A stretch of 64,000 bases of DNA. Origin: Sciurus carolinensis (lineage: Eukaryota; Chordata; Mammalia; Rodentia; Sciuridae). Below the pieces are notes generated by a model. That model was not told the DNA's origin. It was given only the letters and a program-made list of their open reading frames with translations, and made no database searches. The stretch is taken from positions 4,869,503 to 4,933,502 of the forward strand of contig NC_062229.1 in NCBI RefSeq assembly GCF_902686445.1, in the 5' to 3' direction. Positions within the stretch are counted from its first letter, which is position 1; each line of letters begins with the position of its first letter. The position numbers and the translations under genes are program-made. Of the stretch, positions 58,501 to 64,000 are shown one piece after another.

Positions 58501-59580
58501 GCGCCGGCCTCTGAGGCCCTGGGAGAGGCGGTGTCTGGCCTCACCAACTCCCGCCTTCAGCTGGGTCAGCTCCTGGTACACCTTCTCCTGCTTGGACAGC
58601 TGCTGCTCCTGTTCCTGGGAGCCCGGCACCTTGGAGACTGTGAAAGAATTAAACTGTGAGTATTAAACTCTTACTGTTGGCCATTCCCTACCCCAGGCCC
58701 CCAGGAACATTGTTTATGAGCGAGAAAAGCTTGTTTAATCCCATTTAAAGATACAGCTAACCCGACACACAGAGCAAGCTGAACCACCAGGGCAGGGAAG
58801 CCAGGACCCGCCCACCCTGCTCCCTCCCGTGCCCTGTGAGAAGCCCATGGGGTAGCGAGGGCCTCATCCTGGTTTTCAGCCACACCTCCCTCCAGACCTG
58901 GTGGCTCCAGTCCGAGGGCCAGACCATGGAGCCCGCCCTCCTGCCTCCCTGACCTTGGACAAGGACAGCAACCAGGAGGCCAGCCAAGACCACGAGGCAG
59001 AGCAGCTTCAGCACCAGTGGGAACTGCCCGTGGCCCAGACACCCTGAGGAGAGAGGACGGGGTCAGAGCATGCTGGGGCCCTCTCTCAGCCTGGCTCAGG
59101 GGTACTCAGGCCAGGACCCCTCCTCCCTGGGCACAGGATTCCAGACCCTCCACCACCCCAGAACCCAGGAGCCCCAGGTTCCAGCCCTCATCTCCCCAGA
59201 ACCCAGGACTCCAGGGCCCCAGAACCAAGAGCCCAGACCCCCAACCTCCATCTCTGCAGGACTCAGGTGTCCAAAGTCCCAATCTCTACCTCCCCAGGAC
59301 TCAAGCTTCTGGAAGGAGATGTCCACTCCTCCTCAGCCTCTGTTCCTGTTCTGCCCAAAAAACTATTGAGTCCAGAAATCAGAGTCTAGAGCCTTTTACA
59401 GAAGACCTGGAGCCGCTGGTTATCAGCTCTTCCTCGTCTGAGTGGGCAGAGTGTCCATCAGAGCCTGGGCAGGCACAGACCCGGCTGGCCCCTCATGGCC
59501 CCTCCTGGCTCCCAGAGTCCCAGCCCAGCCTCACCCAGGGATCCCAGCTGCTGCGCCCTCGCTTCCTTGAAGTCACTCAT
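55516..59580 (-). CDS. CD209: CD209 (DC-SIGN)-like C-type lectin, short neck, damaged exon 2
   Basis: Intact exons in transcript order are 59580-59535 (ATG), 59043-58954, 58637-58545, 58137-57986, 56555-56446 and 55666-55516. Joined without exon 2 they stay in frame and give 213 aa. It is a type II protein: short tail, transmembrane helix about 24-44, a neck with one [11 protein letters not shown] repeat (human DC-SIGN has about seven), and a C-type lectin domain from 77 with EPN (173-175) and WND (190-192), which predict calcium-dependent mannose/fucose binding. CD209 proteins are dendritic-cell and macrophage receptors for glycans and ICAM-3. The exon 2 equivalent (59437 to about 59351) begins with the acidic EEE motif but contains TGA at 59381-59379, and its donor reads AA instead of GT. 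Exon skipping would bypass it. The alternative is that this copy, too, is becoming a pseudogene. Confidence 0.85.
59351..59437 (-). pseudogene. CD209: Decayed CD209 exon 2 (cytoplasmic-tail exon)
   Basis: Phase 1 at its start, with an intact acceptor (AG at 59439-59438). It reads an acidic DEEEL then [12 protein letters not shown], like rodent CD209 exon 2, and then stops at TGA. The expected donor position after GGGCAG has AA. Nearby alternative GT sites (for example before 'gtaaaagg') would throw the next exon out of frame. Confidence 0.75.
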
Positions 59581-59599
59581 GGTCACCGCTGTCCCTCAG

Positions 59600-59635
59600 T
59601 GCCCAGGACTGCTGGGACCACAGCTTTTATTTCCA
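59600..59635 (-). promoter_or_regulatory. CD209: Candidate CD209 core promoter (TATA-like)
   Basis: On the minus strand 'ggaaataaaagctg' lies about 45-55 bases before the start codon, a distance that suits a TATA box with a short 5' UTR. The pseudogene has 'ggaataaaggttg' at the same place. Confidence 0.45.
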
Positions 59636-61692
59636 CCCCTGTAACTCACTCCCTGAATCTACCGTAAGTCAGGAAGAGAAACAGGGAACTGGGTAGGGGC
59701 ACCGGAAGATGCTGGAGGGAGGGGCCGAGCCTGCTACCATGACAGGGGCCCACATTCCAGGAATCTTGGGCCGGGGCTGTGTGGCCTGCCTCCACAGCAA
59801 AGGAACCCTGTAAGTGGCCACACCACTCACGGAGTGGCCAGGCCGTAGATGCCTTTAGCCAATTCCAATACTGCGGCACATTTTTATTCATCGTCTTCTA
59901 GGTTAAGGGTGGCCTCACAGTCCTTCTGTTCTCCCAGAAACACCTCCCCTCTGACCCCAGGTCTTTCCAATATCCTTGCTGATGGTGCTTTCTGCTGACT
60001 TGGGCCTCGGGCTGAATCGTCATTGCTTCTATGCACATAATGCCTGCTACACTCAGGCTCTTTTGAACTGCTTTATGTGCTTGTTCATAATCCCAGGTCG
60101 TGGTGGATAATCCGACCTCCATTATATATTTGGGGCATTTGAAGCACAGCATGGTCAGGTAACTGACACCAGGTCACACAGCAGGCAAATAGTGGAACTG
60201 GAAATTAAACCTAGACAGACTCCACAATCCACACTATAGACCAGAGGGAGTTGTACAGTCTCCAGGAGGAAGCAAAAGAATTTCTAGCAGCTTTATTCAC
60301 AATAGTCTAAAACTTGAAGAACACAGTGTCCACCAATTGGTGAATGAGTAAAAATAATGACTCTTTGACAGTGTGGAGTACTACACAGTGATGCAAAAGC
60401 AAACTGCCAACACATCAAACTGTATGCACATTTCTCCCTGAAGAGTGGAGGTGTTCAGATACACAGAGCACACACTCCAAGATTGGATTCGGTGCTTTCC
60501 ATTCTGAGAACAGGAAGATCCAGTCTTGGAGGGGACAAGTGGGAATTGCCACCAAGGAGGATCAAGGAAGTCTCAGTGTGCTGAGAAGTGCCAAATGGGT
60601 GTCTTGAGCTGTGTATTGAAGACATGGTATTGTGTGAGTGTGCTGTTTCTCAATTTAAAATTGAAATTATGCACGTGTGTTATCATGAAATAGTGGGATT
60701 TTTGTCTTTATTTTTAACAGCATTTTATCTTAGATGAGTCTTCGGTCACAGCACCTTTGCAAAAATCGCGTAGACCTTTCCTAAGTCCCCCAGGCAGCTC
60801 CCCGCTACTGGCCCTCCGGCTGGGAGGAGAGGGCCAGGTCGGTGCACCCGTGCTGACCTCTTGCCAGGGACAGACACACAGTCACTTGTCGTGTTCTGTG
60901 GGTTCCACCGTTTTCCCCGACGTCCTTCCTCTGCTCCCGAGTGCCACCCAGGGTGCACGGTGTCATATTTGGACATCGCGTCCCCTTCGGCTCCTCTGGG
61001 CTGTGTGGGTGCTCTGCCTGTCCTGTCTGGAAGACGCGGTGGCCGCATCGAGGACATCGGGCCGGGCTTTTTGTGGAATGCCCCTCCACCTGCCAGCCTC
61101 TGACCTTCACTCACAGGGAGGCTGAGGCAAGACTCTCCTGCGGGAACCTGTGAGGCGGAAGCCGACCCATCACCACCTCCACTTCAGGGACCGGTCCCCA
61201 AGTGACACGCAGAGGAGGAGACACAGCCGGGTGACTTGGCAGAGTGGGCTTGGGTCCGTGTCTCCACACGCACGCACGCACCATCACGCGTGATTTGGCT
61301 TTTCAATCAGAAAACCCATTTGCACACCGCCGCACAAGCAGAGTAAAAAGCCCACGTATGTGCTTCACTAGGTTGAAAAAAACAGGCACAATACAACACG
61401 ATAGCCGACTGATGTTTTAAAACTTCTTAGGCGACTAGGAATTGAATGCAACGGCCTTAACATGAGGGGATGTCCATCAAAACCCACCGCGAAACTCAGT
61501 CTCGCTGGAGGAACGTCAGGAGCACCCCACTGAACCCAGGTGGCTGCCCAGGTGCGGCGGCGCACACGGGTGTTCCTGCTGCTCAGGAGACCCAGGCCAC
61601 CTGCGAGACCCTGTCTCAGAATACAATTGAAAAGGGCTTCGCTTGGTGACGGAGTCTCGATCAGCATGCACAGGGACCTGGGCTCAGATCCA

Positions 61693-61701
61693 CATCACAC
61701 A

Positions 61702-61736
<35 letters not shown>
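61693..61736. repeat. (AC)n microsatellite
   Basis: About 20 AC/CA units with one GA interruption near the left end. It follows a degraded B1+ID composite SINE at about 61545-61690. Confidence 0.95.
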
Positions 61737-61738
<2 letters not shown>

Positions 61739-61769
61739 TCGGGAAGAAGAATGAAAAGAAAATCACGGG

Positions 61770-62300
61770 AAGGAGTCCTGCCCAAGTCCACACAGAACTC
61801 CCAAAACTCAGCAAGAACACACGGAGTTTCAAAATGGGCCAAAGAACACCTTAACAACAGCAAACCACCGCACCCCCAGTTACGAAATGGAACGAGGGTC
61901 CGAGTAGACACGTCTTCTAAGGAGACACCCAGGTGGCCAAGGACCCGGAAGAGGTGCTGCCCAGGGTCAGTGGGAAACACCAATCTGAACCACAATGAGA
62001 GGGCGTCTCACGCCCACGAGGGTGAGAACCACCAGGAGCAGCAAAACCCCAGAACTCAGGGGAATTAGCCGGAGGCTGTGGTCACCGGGGCGGAATGTGA
62101 AATGGGGCAGCTGCTGGGAACATCGCAGATGGAGTGTCCATGTGACCCCACGACGCCCCTTCTGGGTATGTGACCGAAAGGACCGAAAACAAGGATTCAG
62201 AGAGAGAATTGTAGAGTCACATTCCAAGAGGGGCATTTGCCTTAGCGGAATGGTGGAGGAACCCGCCCGTCCAACGACACAGAACTGGATGGACCGACGC
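61770..62300 (+). mobile_element. L1 ORF2 3' remnant
   Basis: Signature order of the L1 ORF2 C-terminal region is readable: 'aaaatgggccaaagaac', 'gtagacacgtcttctaaggagacacccaggtggcc', 'accacaatgagagggcgtctcacgcccac', 'ggaatgtgaaatggggcagctgctggg' and 'ttctgggtatgtgaccgaaaggaccgaaaac'. Stops and frameshifts make it non-coding. It is unusually CpG-rich for an old L1. Confidence 0.75.
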
Positions 62301-62610
62301 GGCCTGCTCGCTCAGCCTTCTCGCAGTGAGCACGTTCTGACGGACGCCTCCAGTGAGCCCTGGGGACGGGCTGCCAGGGGGCGAGGACCAGCTGCCAGAA
62401 CACAGGTGCTACGATGCCATTCCCGGGCTCCCCGCGGCTCCCCGCTGCGGTCGCGTTTACAGACAGGGGACAGAGCGGCGCTTACCAGGCCTGGCGGAGC
62501 GACTGGGGAGCCACTGTTTAACAGGAGCAGAGCCTGGTTGTGTGAGATGAGGAGCGCTGGCAGGGTGGGGGTGCTGGGTGACGCTGTGCAAAACGCAGCA
62601 CAGTTTTTTG

Positions 62611-62845
62611 ATTTTTTTTTTTTTTTATCTTTTTAGTACTAGAGATTGAACCCGGGGTGCTTGACCACTCAGCCACATCCCCAGCACCGCCCCCCCTTTT
62701 TTTTTTTCTTTTTTTTAAAGACAGGGTTTTGCACAGTGGCTGAGGAACTGGCTAAGTTGCTGAGACTGGCCTTGAACTTGTGATCCTCCTGCCTCAGCCT
62801 CCTGAGAGGCTGGGATGATGACAGGTGGGTGCCACTGTGCCTGGC
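62611..62845 (-). repeat. Reversed ID + B1-like composite SINE
   Basis: Reversed ID half ('tagtactagagattgaacccgggg...cactcagccacatccccagcacc'), T-run, then reversed B1-like half ('gatcctcctgcctcagcctcctgagaggctgggatgatgacagg'). Confidence 0.88.
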
Positions 62846-63659
62846 TTTGTACTCCAAAGATGGGGAATTGTATCCTGTTGTACGGAATGAAGTGTGACCC
62901 GACTCTAGCATTGAACATAAAGCCTGTTGAGATCAGCTAGGTTGTTATCACTTTGCTCTTTGACGGGGAAACAGGGAAACCAAAGAAACGAACACCTGTT
63001 GAAGACTGGCTTTGAGCGAGGCGCCCTTTAACATGCGAGTGGGTTATGAAGGCCTCGGGGTCAACCCAGCCAGGGGGGGCGCAGGAAGCCTCAGGGTGAC
63101 TGTCCTCCAGCTCTGGCACCAGCTGCGGAGCCGGGCAGATTCCACCGGGTGGAGGCTGCGGCCGGCCCGCAGTGCTGACCTCCGCCGGCCGCCGTCTGCT
63201 GCGTGCGGGTGCCTGGCTGACCACGCCGTGCCAGGCCCACCACGCCGTCTGGGTTTCTCCAACATCCTCTCTTGTGCCGTAAGGTTCCAGGTGGCTCGGA
63301 GAAACCTTTGCTTACGTTTTCTGGATCATTCTAAAGGACAGAACTGGGAAGCAGCCAAGTGGAAAAGAAGTACACAGTAGGGGAAAGCTTCCCCGTCCCC
63401 AGGAGGGCCGCCAGCTCCTCCAGGTCCTCGCCAGCCTGCAGTCCACAATCTCCTCCCCACGAAGTCCTCAGGAGCTCAGGCGCCAGCACACCCTCCCTCC
63501 CTGGACAGGAGCCGGTGGGCTCCCCGTCCAGCCCCCAGATCATCCACGTGGCCTTCCTGGTGACCAGCCTTGTGCCGAGGCTGCCGAGCCCCGCCGTCAC
63601 CCAGCTCAAGTGCCCCAAGGGGCTGAACGTCGAAAGGCCCCTGGTCATTCGGAAGTCCA

Positions 63660-64000
63660 GACAGATGATTCTACCTGGGCAGTTCATGCTACCATGGAAG
63701 GGAACAGAAACGGGCTTCGGGACAAGTCCAGCAGACGAGGTCTGAGAGCAGCCACAGCCGACCCCACGGGGAGCCCTGGAATTGGAACGGTCCTTCGGAG
63801 GCGTCCTGTGTTGGCCCAGAGCCACCCAATCTCCATTGTCCTGTACGCCTGTGAGCTGCAGCAGGAAGGAGCCCGACCTTGGAGAAGGCAGCTCCCAAGA
63901 CTCTGGACAGCAGCTGCCTCGGGGAACTCCCAGCAGCGTACTCCAGGGTCCTCCGTGCGGTCACTGAGGAGGAGAGAGCTGGGGTGTGGATACTCCCCCT
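63660..64000 (-). other. 3' flank of a third CD209-like copy (edge of window)
   Basis: The segment matches the 3' flanks of the two CD209 units: 'caagtccagcagacgaggtctgagagcagccacagccgaccccacgggga' here against 'cagtccagcagaggccatctgacggcagccacagaggaccccacgcgga' at 47018. In the other copies the last lectin exon lies about 0.8 kb further right, so any exon of this copy is outside the window. Confidence 0.7.

Larger units (their letters stand above)
54740..63650 (-). repeat. Tandem segmental duplication, unit 2 (contains CD209 copy with intact lectin domain)
   Basis: Parallel to unit 1 in exon order, flanks and embedded L1 fragment, but about 8.9 kb long. It has extra insertions in its left-hand flank of the next copy (an L1 ORF2 fragment at 61770-62300 and a composite SINE at 62611-62845). 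Confidence 0.78.
59645..63650. other. Right flank beyond CD209
   Basis: No gene recognised. It holds sequence shared with the first duplication unit (59645-61100), a degraded composite SINE and an AC microsatellite (61545-61736), an L1 ORF2 remnant (61770-62300) and a reversed ID+B1 composite (62611-62845). Unclassified CpG-rich sequence fills 62300-62600 and 62900-63650. Confidence 0.6.

Noticed and set aside
1..64000. CRISPR array, operon, riboswitch or other prokaryotic-type system
   Set aside because: No repeat-spacer structure or compact same-strand gene run exists; introns and SINEs show that the DNA is mammalian. The window's novelty lies in lectin-gene evolution and not in a new system.

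Overview
The window is mammalian nuclear DNA: coding exons are split by GT-AG introns, and there is a CpG-island promoter and a dense load of interspersed repeats. The most informative repeats are tRNA-Ala/ID-type SINEs and a composite SINE made of a B1/7SL-like half followed by an ID half, a combination typical of squirrels (Sciuridae: ground squirrel, marmot, tree squirrel). Gene content and order match human chromosome 19p13.2 (RETN, MCEMP1, TRAPPC5, FCER2, CLEC4G, CD209). The family identifications rest on my reading of translated exons against remembered family features; no search was run.

Layout, left to right. 1-2.0 kb: repeat-bearing flank. 2.0-3.4 kb (+): RETN (resistin), 110 aa from three coding exons. 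3.4-7.8 kb: SINE-rich spacer. 7.8-9.7 kb (+): MCEMP1, a single-pass mast-cell/myeloid membrane protein, six exons. 10.8-12.6 kb (+): CpG island and the intronless TRAPPC5 coding sequence (188 aa). 16.5-22.0 kb (-): FCER2 (CD23), ten coding exons, 308 aa. 22-34.9 kb: intergenic, with old repeats (L2, MIR, MaLR LTRs, L1) and a 0.6 kb AC-rich tract. 34.9-37.6 kb (-): CLEC4G (LSECtin), nine coding exons, 293 aa. 37.6-46.9 kb: repeat-dominated. 46.9-64 kb (-): a tandem duplication of CD209 (DC-SIGN)-like genes. The first copy is a clear pseudogene, the second has an intact lectin domain but a damaged exon 2, and only the 3' flank of a third copy enters at the right edge.

Functionally, FCER2, CLEC4G and CD209 form a C-type lectin receptor cluster. 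All are type II membrane proteins with a coiled-coil neck and a C-terminal carbohydrate-recognition domain; FCER2, CLEC4G and the intact CD209 copy keep the EPN and WND calcium/sugar motifs. RETN and MCEMP1 are immune or metabolic single genes, and TRAPPC5 is a housekeeping vesicle-tethering subunit. The most notable observations are the decayed and duplicated CD209 copies with loss of the exon encoding cytoplasmic sorting motifs, a Trp-to-Cys change in CLEC4G, a shifted MCEMP1 start, and several multi-level nested retroelement insertions.
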